From positions 1 to 23,158 of the forward strand of contig CAYMKL010000110.1 of NCBI GenBank assembly GCA_964390805.1: a stretch of 23,158 nt of DNA, written 5' to 3'. The position numbers and the translations under genes are program-made. Positions 17,001-23,158 of this stretch are shown one piece after another. Positions within the stretch are counted from its first letter, which is position 1. The number at the start of each line of letters is the position of its first letter. The notes below the pieces were generated by a model that saw nothing but the letters and a program-made list of their open reading frames with translations, had not been told where the DNA came from and did not search any database. Source of the stretch: CAYMKL01 sp964390805. GTDB taxonomy: Bacteria; Chloroflexota; Anaerolineae; VGOG01.

Positions 17001-17259
17001 ATGGGAACAGGATGGACTGCTACTGTTTAGCATGATGGCCACAGAAGAACTAATAGACGGGCGCTTGGCCCTCAGAGGTCAATCAGGGGAGAGCGATCAG
17101 GTTCCGTTCAACAAAGCCGGGCTCCCAACTTTGTTGATCACCTGGCGAGGGGCCAGCGAGAACAATTGGCCCGTCGTCATAGCCGACGAGATAGACCCGT
17201 ATCGGCTCGGCGTCACTGGCCGGATGGTGACCTTGGCTTTGATGAGCATTGCCAGGTAG
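11041..17259 (+). CDS. Giant DUF418 - M28 - (NTF2-like + gluzincin-like)x2 - M28 membrane protein
   Basis: This 2072-residue protein begins with a DUF418 (YeiB-like) multi-helix domain, about residues 24-405 (RIEFVDILRGFALLGVLLMN), then one helix at about 435-456 that places the rest outside. The first M28 domain (about 536-960) has a complete zinc site: His786 (GGHYDH), Asp804 (GANDDASG), Glu838-Glu839 (AWDAEE), Asp866 (QLDMVG), His908 (ASDHGPF). Two modules follow (about 971-1290 and 1299-1640), each an NTF2-like part and a gluzincin-like part whose HExxH is lost: DALAQ at 1167-1171 with WLWQG, and VQLAR at 1504-1508 with WLVKG. A second M28 (about 1649-2072) keeps His1893, Asp1910, Glu1945 and Asp1972 but has Gln1944 for the catalytic Glu and Gln2020 for the last His. 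Likely role: extracytoplasmic peptide cleavage by the first M28, the others binding. Two dispersed repeats lie in frame. Confidence 0.88.
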   Translation: MQANPESVVEKQPPRATPVRGKERIEFVDILRGFALLGVLLMNMYGFSGQMAGYTNPLPLPLVDRAVVVLVRFLVEAKFYSMFSFLFGWGMAMQMTRAEARGTKFLPVFLRRLFILLIIGVLHSILIWDGDILTTYALFGFLLLLFRKRSGKVLLVTAVLVLLLSIALTVPGEAMDAFRGWYENLTDFLRSDAHPESLYATGTYRQVTRLRIQDFFTGLSQVIYYFGNIFGMFLLGLYVGKRRIFQEIRQHLPTLRKVVWICLALGLVFNAIFISVIVWPRRVPPEYHYLVRVGGRTIGAPALMLFYVTGIILLIQRENWYRRLAPLANLGRSALSNYLLQSVVCTLIFYHYGLGLYGEIGPPLALILTLAIYWAQVRLSGWWFERFQFGPMEWVWRALTYGRRQPLRREATYDGRLSALWRRVRRIAARVDPKIALVSVWAVMLLWAGTLIVWHFRLEETSNTEYPISNIQKTSPSVSQATATPIPSQADSQPEEQPHVVATPVVQPVAYNPGSIAASGDLLALASTFSAESALAQIETLTGPPYLGRYTGSPEGWAAGGYIAEQFASCGLQPAGDDGTFFQSFPVFYIALAEVPVLVVEGPDGTIHDHYTLNEDFITFVRWYSGPGTANGGAVWANDCTHDDFNSINVVDKIVLCRSDSIPLMDAERNALEHGAAGLMLLITDPEHRPPDFGVTHREIWVPEPIPVFRVYPSVAEKLLLGSGQSVEDLSTSFSPFPLSTQARMEVTTTGPEACPSQGCQGRNVLGVIPGRDPKYADQVIIIGGHYDHLGQTPDGTVWPGANDDASGVAVLLEIARSWHEQGYVPRHTVLFAAWDAEEVGLVGSTYYVEHPRYPLENTVAKIQLDMVGAGGNTLEIDGEGRLGEQLHSVAEALGLETDSIDTGASDHGPFKRARVPASLVSWNYEADSEPQWHRPGDTPETIELDKLDSVGKIVGITTLGFTEAEPAIGELLARRAVAVEQGDLEAFLATSLPEQEVADRFWFDDAQAFSPSRFEMLATNIRVLGRAATATVRMTLEYTVEGEVEPEIKTSSVDAGFVHTEDGWQWAGPSLVWLDQGPGFALAYPPEKEKGLWQLSQLATGKYAEIAELLGLPAEPDAALMLFSRFESLRVSTALSLSPGRGVWVGPGVVKLVYSEGISTSPQLDDALAQLLLAEAGVTESAAPWLWQGLPLVLRARTDLVETHAEYLPRLRQALDEETAALNDATAWAAVDYLRQRAGWSGLGQFITAFGQACRAGLFESNDGMNLALSDTVQMDLSTFEAAWQTHWRDELTTAQANLDAVLTARTGAVLARDEAAFLNTVDPQVPNLMAEERHWLAGSTSLTSFSLTGEPLALLEDGGILANVTLEYRLAGSASNLQPPSSNFQVLFTPSGEGHHWAGVPLEIRQSDRGSVLYSEGQAGQAWALLNEAETIYAQLAADLGVDQPDPLTIKLYESDDVFRASIFPSFPLVNWAQAWTGEGESVKLRWQRGASLTDYRPTLAVQLARRLLYQIGVDSEWLVKGLSIYLSRNFDGGVTEQAAAENLYPLLRAVPKGTLRDLRTMPPDYELSRDEFGLANAQAWDAVRYLVYTRGWEALMNLLHSQEGLDDALQDTIGQTLPEFEAAWLESVAQGHTIPEWIEIVWAFDTEMANRHVEYLASPALAGRQAGSPGSEAAAAYIADRFAEYGLAPVGDGATFLQHFPISYTTLLSAPRLEIMDENSQALAFTYREDFLMLLNETGSGGTATGELIWIQDSDYQGMELDGKIVLRPSISSIGAEVAQAVEHGAGGLVLAGKKESQKELLAKAPLESSSDSTIPALELTSEGSLKLLEMVGHTRESILDSPPALPLGLKARIEIPLSTSETVETANVLGLLPGSDPMLGQEVIILGAHYDHVGDDPDRQYAGANDNASGVGVLLEMARLWQETGYRPKRSVLFAAWGAQEPGEMGSKYYVRNPLLPLEKTVAMLQLDAVGGGSGYYLEARGEWEQDGLLLFSMMATEELIDGRLALRGQSGESDQVPFNKAGLPTLLITWRGASENNWPVVIADEIDPYRLGVTGRMVTLALMSIAR
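12424..12456 (+). repeat. In-frame AATACCCAATATCC dispersed repeat, giant gene copy
   Basis: The 20-nt core AATACCCAATATCCAATATC at 12434-12453 is identical to 21529-21548 in the unrelated lipoprotein gene. Here it encodes TSNTEYPISNIQ in the linker right after the membrane helix, and it is clearly A+T richer than the surrounding gene. Confidence 0.8.
15169..15202 (+). repeat. In-frame TCCAACCTCCAA tandem repeat in the giant gene
   Basis: Five imperfect copies of the word TCCAA(C/G)(C/T) run through this stretch and encode SNLQPPSSNFQ within the second NTF2-like part, between the strands VTLEYRLAG and VLFTPSGEG. The position is a beta hairpin where a loop can tolerate extra residues. Confidence 0.65.
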
Positions 17260-17309
17260 TTCTCTCCTGGCCAATACTTTCACCTTATGATCCAATCTAT
17301 GAAGTGAAC

Positions 17310-17338
17310 TGCCAATTTGCCAATGTACCAATATACCA
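17310..17338 (+). repeat. CCAATTTGCCAAT-type short repeat in the intergenic gap
   Basis: Four imperfect copies of a word like GCCAAT(T/G)T lie 18-46 nt before the lipoprotein start. The ribosome binding site AAGGAGTG (17341-17348) follows directly. Confidence 0.55.
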
Positions 17339-17355
17339 TTAAGGAGTGATCAGCC

Positions 17356-20300
17356 ATGTTGGAGAAACGAGTAACTTGGGCCATTGGCCTGCTTGTACTG
17401 GCATTGGTAACTGCCTGTGGAACCAGCCTGGCTTCACCTCAAACCGCTGCAACTTTCCCCGAACCTCCGACTATTTCCGACCCCGCCGTCGCCTCCAGCT
17501 CCATCACCGTCTCCGGCACCGTCACCAGCCCGGGAGGCCCCGTGTCCGGCGTCTGGGTTGGCATTGGCTCGCCCCAGGACTGGCAGGAGACTACCACCAA
17601 CGCCAGCGGTTTCTACAGCGTGAGCATCGAGACCGACGGTGAACTCTGGTTTCACGTCCGCCCCCAGGTGTCCACCCGGTTGGCCCAGGTAAACTTCGGG
17701 ATGAAGGACGTGACCTCCAACTTTACCCAGGACTTTACCCTCACCAACGGTTACCTACTCAGCGTGCAGTTGACCGGCAGCGATGGCACACCGGTCACAG
17801 GCGACTTCTGGCTCGACATTCAGCCATTGCAAAACCTACTCACTGACTGGCACTGGTATGCTTTCGATTGGGATGATGCGACTCAGCACCATCAGGCCGT
17901 GCTGCCACCCGGCGTCTACTACGTGACTGTCCGCAACGCTCCCGCTGGATACTACCAAACGACCCAGGCCTTCGATCTCCGCACCTCTGATCAGGTGACG
18001 GACATGCCCCTCAACACCACCTACGTCCATCCCATCCCCTACGATCCGCCGGACGCTTCTAAGATCACTATCGGCCCTGTGGACGACCTGGGCGAGGCCA
18101 CCGTTACCGGCGCATCTGGCGCGGCCCTGCCCCTGGTCCACATCCTGCTGGTGAACTTGAACAGCAGCCACCAGGGTCATGCCATCTCTGAGGACGATGG
18201 CAGCTTCACTGCTCAGATTTACGGCCCGCCCGGCTCCGCCATCATGACCAAGCACGGCCCGCCCACCGGTGGGCGCTGGAACGACCTGGACGTCGGCGTG
18301 TCCGAGGGACTCAACCCCTTCCCCGGCACCATCATCAACGTGCCCCACACCCACGCCGGCGACGAGTACGAGCTGCCTTTCGCCACAGCCGGAGCAATAG
18401 AGCTCTTTACCGACGACCCTGCCGATACCCGCAACTACGTCAGTTCGGCCTGGGCCATCACCGGCACCATCGGGCCGGTGGTTGTGGAGGGGGAGTGGAC
18501 GCGGGTGCTGACCGGCACCTATGAGGGCGAGGTGGTGCCGGGCCTCTACCTGGGCGGCCTCAACTGGACCCACCCTGCCCTGGGCGACCTGGACAACGAT
18601 GGCGACCTGGACTTGCTGGTCGGCGAACGCTCTGGCCACCTGGTGCTCTACCGTAATGATGGCAGTGCGGCCTCCCCCCATTGGCGTTTTGAGACGGCCG
18701 ATTTCGCCGGCGTGGACACCGGCGACTGGGCCTATCCGGCGCTAGCTGATGTGACGGGTGACGGCGCGCCCGATCTGTTCGTGGGCACAGGCGACGGTAC
18801 GTTGTCTGTCTACTACAGTGATGGTTCACTTCGACTGGGCTCAGTACAGGCGACTAAGCTCACCACAGGCGACACTCCCGACGTCACCCTGTCCGTTGGG
18901 AATGGGGCCGCTCCCGCCCTGGCCGATCTCGACAACGACGGCGATCTCGACTTGCTGGTCGGGCACCAGGGCGGCACGCTCTACCATTTCAAGAACACCG
19001 GCACATCTACCAACCCGGCCTGGACCCAGCAGACCAGCAACTACGCCAACATCAGCGAGGAGGGGGAGGGGATTCAGCCGGCTTTAGTTGATCTAGACGG
19101 CGACGCTGATCTCGATCTACTGATCGGGCTGTGCGGCCAAATGGTCTGGTATCAGCGGGGAGGTACTCCTACGAACCCTACCTGGACGCGCCAGACCAGT
19201 GACCCCATTGGCCACGGTGGTGGCAGTTGTGGCGTCAGCCCCGGCGTGGGCGACTGGGATGGCGACGGTGATGCTGATCTGGTCATTGGTGAGCACTGGG
19301 GGAATCTGCGCTTCTTCCGCCACGACATCTCCACCCTCACCCCAGCCCTCTCCCTGGAAGGGAGAGGGAGCTTTCTCCCCTCCCTCCCAGGGAGGGGTTG
19401 GGGGAAGGTGGATGCGCATCTCAGCGAACCATCGTCCTGGAGCGAAAAAGCCTTCCTGTTCCCCTTCGACCGGGCGGGCGACAGCGCCCCCGCCCTGGCC
19501 GACTGGGACAACGACGGCGACCTGGACATGCTGATCGGCCAAGCCCACGGCCAGGTCTACCAATACACCAACGTCGGCACTGCGACGGACCCCGACTGGC
19601 GGCCCGACGGCGTGTTGCTGACCCTACCCTGGACCAATCACCCCCATCCCTTCCCCACTTTTGCCGACATTGACGGCGACAACGACCACGACCTGTTTAT
19701 CGGCGAGGGCGGCTGGCAGGGGGACGGCGCAGGCGGCAACATCCACTACTACCGTAACGATGGCACAGCCGAAATCCCCAACTGGTCACTGATCACAGAT
19801 AACTGGCTTGAACTGGACGTGGGCGGCTGGAGCACGCCCGCCTTCGTGGACATTGACAACGACAGCGATCTCGATTTGTTCATCGGCGACGAGGCGGGCA
19901 CGCTGACCTTCGTTGAGAACACCGGCACGGCCAGCGCGCCAGCCTGGGCCGCTCCACTGCAGCCCTACGCCGACCTTTACCTGGGTGATTACAGCGCACC
20001 TGCCTTCTTTGACGTTGATCAAGACGGCGATTTGGACATACTGGTGGGATGGGAAAGAGGTTCGATGGCCTACGTACGTAACGCAGGCACGGTGAACAGT
20101 CCCGCCTGGGAACTGGTCACCACCGAGTATCCCAACATCAATATCGGCGATCATTCCACCCCCGCCGCCGCCGACATCAATGGCGATGGTCAGCCCGACC
20201 TGCTCATCGGCGATGGTGACGGCGGCCTCAACGTCTATCTCTACGGCGGGCCGGGCACGCCTCCAGCAGTGGGCGAGGCTTACGGCCCCGGCGATTGGTT

Positions 20301-23158
20301 CCAGGTCGAGGGCACGATCCGCCTGTACAGCCCAGCCATCAATGCCACTACCGACCTAGGGGCGATTTCCGTAATCGGCGGGGGGAGCCTGATGATGTTG
20401 TTCAATCAGGATGGTCAGCCGATGGCAGGAGAGAACTACTTCATGTCCACCCTGCTCACTCCCACCGGCTTCCCCATCCAACGCCCAGGTCGCTCCACTG
20501 AGGGCTTGGAAGGCCCCTTCGAGGTCACCAACCTTCGCTATGCCGGTGGCCACGCCATTGAAGGTGCCCTGAGCGCGGCTGGCCGTCTACCTGAGGATGT
20601 GCTCCCAGGCATCTACCGTCCCACTTTCTGGCTGGACTTCACTGGAGTGCCCACCGACACCACCTGGCTGGCGGCCAACGTGACCCAATACACTTTCAAC
20701 GCCCACGAGTCCATGCTGCCACCAATCACCGTAGGGCAAATTGGCAATTTGCCCCACCTTGTCTGGCGACTGCTAGCGGACGATTTTGTTCAGGGTACGC
20801 GAGGGGCCAGCGCTCAGGAGGATCAGGGAGCTTTCGAATTGGCTTCCCAGATCGTATCCCAGAGCGCTCCTTACTACACCCCGCCGGTGGACGTGCGCAG
20901 CGGCCAGCCCATCACCTACCGACTGGAGCCGTTCCTGCCCATGATCTCTTTCACCGACCGGCGCATGCCCGCCCCGCCGCTCATCCCCTTCGATCTGCCC
21001 AGCGGCCAACTCAGTGTTGTGATCCAGGAGCCTGATGGGACGGTGCGTGATCTGGGCAGTGAAGCCTTTGCCCAATCCTTCAACCGCACCAAGACCACTC
21101 GTTCCGGGGGCGATCTCAACGGCGGCACTGTCCAACTGGATGACGTCTACTCACTCAAGGCAGCCTCCGATCGGTTTCGGGTCACTTTTGACCAATACGG
21201 TCACCACGTCATCACCATGACCGGCACCGTCAGCGATATGTGGGGCAACAGTTACGCTGGCGGCGGCGTCTACGACTTGTGGATCGCCCACCCGCTGGAC
21301 ATAGACCCCGGCGTGTTGCCCGGCACTCCCCTGGCCGTGGGCGACGCCTTCAACCCGGCCATGCAATTCTACCCCCGCGTCCCCGCCGACGTGACCATCA
21401 CCCTCACCCTCTACCCCAACTCCGACCCCGCGCAGGCCATCACCCACACCATCTCCGGACGCGCCAGCGACTACGGCTACTTCAGCACACCCGACTACGC
21501 AAAACGCAACACGCAACACGCAATATCCAATACCCAATATCCAATATCGCTCACCCACCCGGGTGAATACCGCGCCGACCTCAGCGCCACCTACACCGAC
21601 CCCGACGGCAGGCTCTACATGGGCGCCATGACCTGGGGCGGCGTGGTCATGACCCCTGAGAACCAGGCCGACCTGGTTGCTCACGGACGGCGCGGTCTCG
21701 ACAGCCTCACCTACATTCCCAACCACTGGTTTGTGGCCAGTCGTGACCTGAACACCCCGCCCGATGCCATCAGCCACACCTTCAACCCCTACTTCAACGG
21801 CGACATCCTGTGGAGCCGCATGATTGACGGCCCTTACGGAGGCGACTCCCTCCTCCTGGGGGCCAGCGTGCAAGACACCGTGGGCGTCATTGAGGCCGCC
21901 GTTCGTGCCCGGGCAGAGCGCCAGGAACTGCCCCTGAGCAGCCCCGGCAGCCTCAGCGAGCGATTCGACGCGGGAGAGATCCCCCTCTTCACCAGCACCC
22001 GCTCCGGCCGTCCAGTGCAAATGGCGCCCAACGACGCGGATCAGATCGCCTACAGCTATCGTTCCTCACAGCGGCCCGGCGTGCGCGTGCGCGAGGTGGT
22101 GGCCGAGGACGGTCAAACCGGCGGCTACTGGCGGCTCGATACCCTGTACGACGATCAACTGGGCGTCGGTGTGCAGGGCGACCAGGTCAACGACTTCAAG
22201 TTTCAGTACGTTGGCGCGGTCTATCGAGACTTGGATACAGGACACAACGAGTACCTGGGCCAGGGAACAGGGTGGATATTCATCCCCGACGACGATCCGA
22301 CCGGCACGCGGGTGATGCCGCCCTTCGCCGGTCCTGGCAACGGCGGCTGGACCACCGAGGGCGGGCCGATCCTCACCCTCAAAGGCAAAGACATACACAT
22401 CTTCATCCTGCCCACCGGCGTCCGCCCTGGCGCAGTGCTCCAGGTTGGTGACACGTTCCAGTTCGCTGGTCACATCATGCCCACGCTGGACAGCCAGGTG
22501 GCGGTGACGGTCACTGCGCCCGGCGGGATGCAGCGCATTGGCGGCGGGCAAGCCAATCGCGTGGGCTACTTCTACGACCCAGACGACGACTTTGTGGTGG
22601 ACGAGCCCGGGCTGTGGTCGGCGGACGTGCGCGTATGGCACAACGGGCAGTGCTCTGGCGGGGCCACCATTCCGCCCTATCCCTCCGGCGACGTGCTAGG
22701 CAGCGAGGATGGCCGCTACTGGTTCTACGTGGTGCCCGAGGACGCCTCGCGTCTGGACGTGTCCTCGCCATCGCCCGGCTTCCTGTCCTTTGATAGCGAA
22801 GTGACCCCCATCAACATCACCGGAGTGGCGCCCGCTGGCCTGAGTGGAGCCACGGTGGATTACACCATCAGCATGGCCGGCTACATCCTCGATCACGGGC
22901 AGGTGATGCCCAGTGGCAGCACCTATCAAATCACTTTTGACCCGGTCACGCTTCATAGCGATTTCCCAAACCTGGACCTGGTGGGGCGAGATGATGGGAG
23001 TCCGGGCCTGGCCGACACCTTCGCCATCGGCCTGTTGCTGCGCGGGCAGAGCGGCGGGAGCACGGTTTATCGTGCCAATACCATCACTCTGCAGGGGGAA
23101 CAGGGGGTGCAAATCGCAAAAGATGGCAACATAAACTCAAACAGGTGCAGCAAGACTG
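17356..23158 (+). CDS. Very large FG-GAP/VCBS-repeat surface lipoprotein (3' end outside window)
   Basis: The frame is open from ATG 17356 to the window end, giving at least 1934 residues. AAGGAGTG stands 7 nt before the start. A signal peptide with lipobox VTAC (Cys21) makes this a lipid-anchored exported protein. Residues about 45-360 hold carboxypeptidase-regulatory-like beta domains (ITVSGTVTSPGGPVSGV). Ten FG-GAP/VCBS motifs of the form ALADLDNDGDLDLLVG follow, with first Asp codons at 18586, 18748, 18925, 19090, 19252, 19501, 19666, 19849, 20011 and 20173. They should form calcium-binding beta-propeller blades. The remainder is beta-rich and Ig-like with no catalytic motif I recognise. 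Likely roles are adhesion or ligand binding at the surface. Four short repeats or palindromes lie in frame inside it. Its link to the peptidase genes upstream is unproven; only 96 nt separate them. Confidence 0.9.
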   Translation, partial: MLEKRVTWAIGLLVLALVTACGTSLASPQTAATFPEPPTISDPAVASSSITVSGTVTSPGGPVSGVWVGIGSPQDWQETTTNASGFYSVSIETDGELWFHVRPQVSTRLAQVNFGMKDVTSNFTQDFTLTNGYLLSVQLTGSDGTPVTGDFWLDIQPLQNLLTDWHWYAFDWDDATQHHQAVLPPGVYYVTVRNAPAGYYQTTQAFDLRTSDQVTDMPLNTTYVHPIPYDPPDASKITIGPVDDLGEATVTGASGAALPLVHILLVNLNSSHQGHAISEDDGSFTAQIYGPPGSAIMTKHGPPTGGRWNDLDVGVSEGLNPFPGTIINVPHTHAGDEYELPFATAGAIELFTDDPADTRNYVSSAWAITGTIGPVVVEGEWTRVLTGTYEGEVVPGLYLGGLNWTHPALGDLDNDGDLDLLVGERSGHLVLYRNDGSAASPHWRFETADFAGVDTGDWAYPALADVTGDGAPDLFVGTGDGTLSVYYSDGSLRLGSVQATKLTTGDTPDVTLSVGNGAAPALADLDNDGDLDLLVGHQGGTLYHFKNTGTSTNPAWTQQTSNYANISEEGEGIQPALVDLDGDADLDLLIGLCGQMVWYQRGGTPTNPTWTRQTSDPIGHGGGSCGVSPGVGDWDGDGDADLVIGEHWGNLRFFRHDISTLTPALSLEGRGSFLPSLPGRGWGKVDAHLSEPSSWSEKAFLFPFDRAGDSAPALADWDNDGDLDMLIGQAHGQVYQYTNVGTATDPDWRPDGVLLTLPWTNHPHPFPTFADIDGDNDHDLFIGEGGWQGDGAGGNIHYYRNDGTAEIPNWSLITDNWLELDVGGWSTPAFVDIDNDSDLDLFIGDEAGTLTFVENTGTASAPAWAAPLQPYADLYLGDYSAPAFFDVDQDGDLDILVGWERGSMAYVRNAGTVNSPAWELVTTEYPNINIGDHSTPAAADINGDGQPDLLIGDGDGGLNVYLYGGPGTPPAVGEAYGPGDWFQVEGTIRLYSPAINATTDLGAISVIGGGSLMMLFNQDGQPMAGENYFMSTLLTPTGFPIQRPGRSTEGLEGPFEVTNLRYAGGHAIEGALSAAGRLPEDVLPGIYRPTFWLDFTGVPTDTTWLAANVTQYTFNAHESMLPPITVGQIGNLPHLVWRLLADDFVQGTRGASAQEDQGAFELASQIVSQSAPYYTPPVDVRSGQPITYRLEPFLPMISFTDRRMPAPPLIPFDLPSGQLSVVIQEPDGTVRDLGSEAFAQSFNRTKTTRSGGDLNGGTVQLDDVYSLKAASDRFRVTFDQYGHHVITMTGTVSDMWGNSYAGGGVYDLWIAHPLDIDPGVLPGTPLAVGDAFNPAMQFYPRVPADVTITLTLYPNSDPAQAITHTISGRASDYGYFSTPDYAKRNTQHAISNTQYPISLTHPGEYRADLSATYTDPDGRLYMGAMTWGGVVMTPENQADLVAHGRRGLDSLTYIPNHWFVASRDLNTPPDAISHTFNPYFNGDILWSRMIDGPYGGDSLLLGASVQDTVGVIEAAVRARAERQELPLSSPGSLSERFDAGEIPLFTSTRSGRPVQMAPNDADQIAYSYRSSQRPGVRVREVVAEDGQTGGYWRLDTLYDDQLGVGVQGDQVNDFKFQYVGAVYRDLDTGHNEYLGQGTGWIFIPDDDPTGTRVMPPFAGPGNGGWTTEGGPILTLKGKDIHIFILPTGVRPGAVLQVGDTFQFAGHIMPTLDSQVAVTVTAPGGMQRIGGGQANRVGYFYDPDDDFVVDEPGLWSADVRVWHNGQCSGGATIPPYPSGDVLGSEDGRYWFYVVPEDASRLDVSSPSPGFLSFDSEVTPINITGVAPAGLSGATVDYTISMAGYILDHGQVMPSGSTYQITFDPVTLHSDFPNLDLVGRDDGSPGLADTFAIGLLLRGQSGGSTVYRANTITLQGEQGVQIAKDGNINSNRCSKT
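18829..18850 (+). repeat. Short dispersed repeat, lipoprotein copy
   Basis: CTTCGACTGGGCTCAGTACAG plus one G matches 1876-1897 at 18 of 22 positions. It encodes LRLGSVQ between FG-GAP motifs 2 and 3. That interval is 177 nt, against 162-165 for most others. Confidence 0.6.
19334..19412 (+). repeat. G+C-rich hairpin repeat inserted in frame in the FG-GAP array
   Basis: About 80 nt starting CCCTCACCCCAGCCC and ending near GGGGGAAGGTGG contain hairpins CTCTCCC-TGGAA-GGGAGAG (19348-19366) and CCCTCCC-A-GGGAGGG, with the two outer ends loosely complementary. It encodes the odd low-complexity segment STLTPALSLEGRGSFLPSL and a few more residues. The interval between FG-GAP motifs 5 and 6, which contains it, is 249 nt, about 84 more than its neighbours. 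Confidence 0.82.
20734..20754 (+). repeat. In-frame palindrome of the GCAATTTGCC type
   Basis: GGGCAAATT at 20734-20742 and AATTTGCCC at 20746-20754 are perfect 9-nt arms around GGC. It encodes GQIGNLPH between VTQYTFNAHES and LVWRLLADD. The word GCCAATTTGCCAAT in the gap at 17310 is related. Confidence 0.65.
21497..21548 (+). repeat. Composite in-frame repeat: ACGCAACACGC run plus AATACCCAATATCC
   Basis: The first half (21497-21521) is three to four copies of ACGCAA(AA/CA). The second half ends in the same 20-nt core found at 12434-12453. It encodes YAKRNTQHAISNTQYPIS inside an Ig-like domain, between DYGYFSTPD and LTHPGEYR. Confidence 0.82.

Overview
The window looks like part of a draft or metagenome-assembled chromosome of a GC-rich free-living bacterium, most likely a member of the Chloroflexota (Anaerolineae-like). 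The reasons are the protein repertoire (a DUF418 protein fused to M28 peptidases, a very large FG-GAP lipoprotein, a GatC-like/amidase pair, a fosmidomycin-resistance-type MFS) and the many short dispersed repeats, several lying inside reading frames. This placement rests on gene content recalled from family knowledge, not on a search. A run of exactly 100 N at 10434-10533 is a scaffolding gap. All real genes are on the + strand. No rRNA, tRNA, CRISPR array, transposase or phage gene was seen.

Layout. (1) 81-6707, small-molecule metabolism and transport: a class I PLP aminotransferase; an MFS transporter gene broken by one in-frame TAA; a 57-residue GatC/AtzG-like protein that overlaps an amidase by 4 nt; a stand-alone HEYTH metallopeptidase that probably starts at a TTG; and a second, intact MFS of the fosmidomycin-resistance type. 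The metallopeptidase lies between two copies of a 49-nt sequence. One copy begins just after the amidase, and the other forms the start of the second MFS. (2) 6835-10295: a DppB-like permease, then, with an ATGA overlap, a DppC-like permease fused to a C-terminal M28-type domain that has lost nearly all its zinc ligands. (3) 10320-10637: a tandem array of a 101-nt unit carrying two strong hairpins, interrupted by the N gap. (4) 10655-17259: a small membrane-anchored SH3b protein and a 2072-residue protein made of DUF418, M28, two NTF2-like/gluzincin-like modules and a second M28. Only the first M28 has a complete active site. (5) 17356 to the right end: a lipoprotein of more than 1934 residues with carboxypeptidase-regulatory-like domains, ten FG-GAP/VCBS repeats and further beta-rich domains. 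It is open at the window edge.

How it may fit together (inference). The permease pair, the SH3b protein and the giant DUF418-M28 protein run in one direction and share the unusual M28 fold, so they may form one envelope system that processes and imports peptides. In this picture the active M28 cuts, and the catalytically dead M28-type domains bind or guide substrate, one of them tethered directly to a permease. No ABC ATPase or classical solute-binding protein is present in the window.

The second theme is repeat invasion of genes. At least six short repeats or palindromes of several sequence families sit in frame inside otherwise intact genes for envelope or secreted proteins, and further ones lie in the broken MFS gene and in the intergenic gaps.
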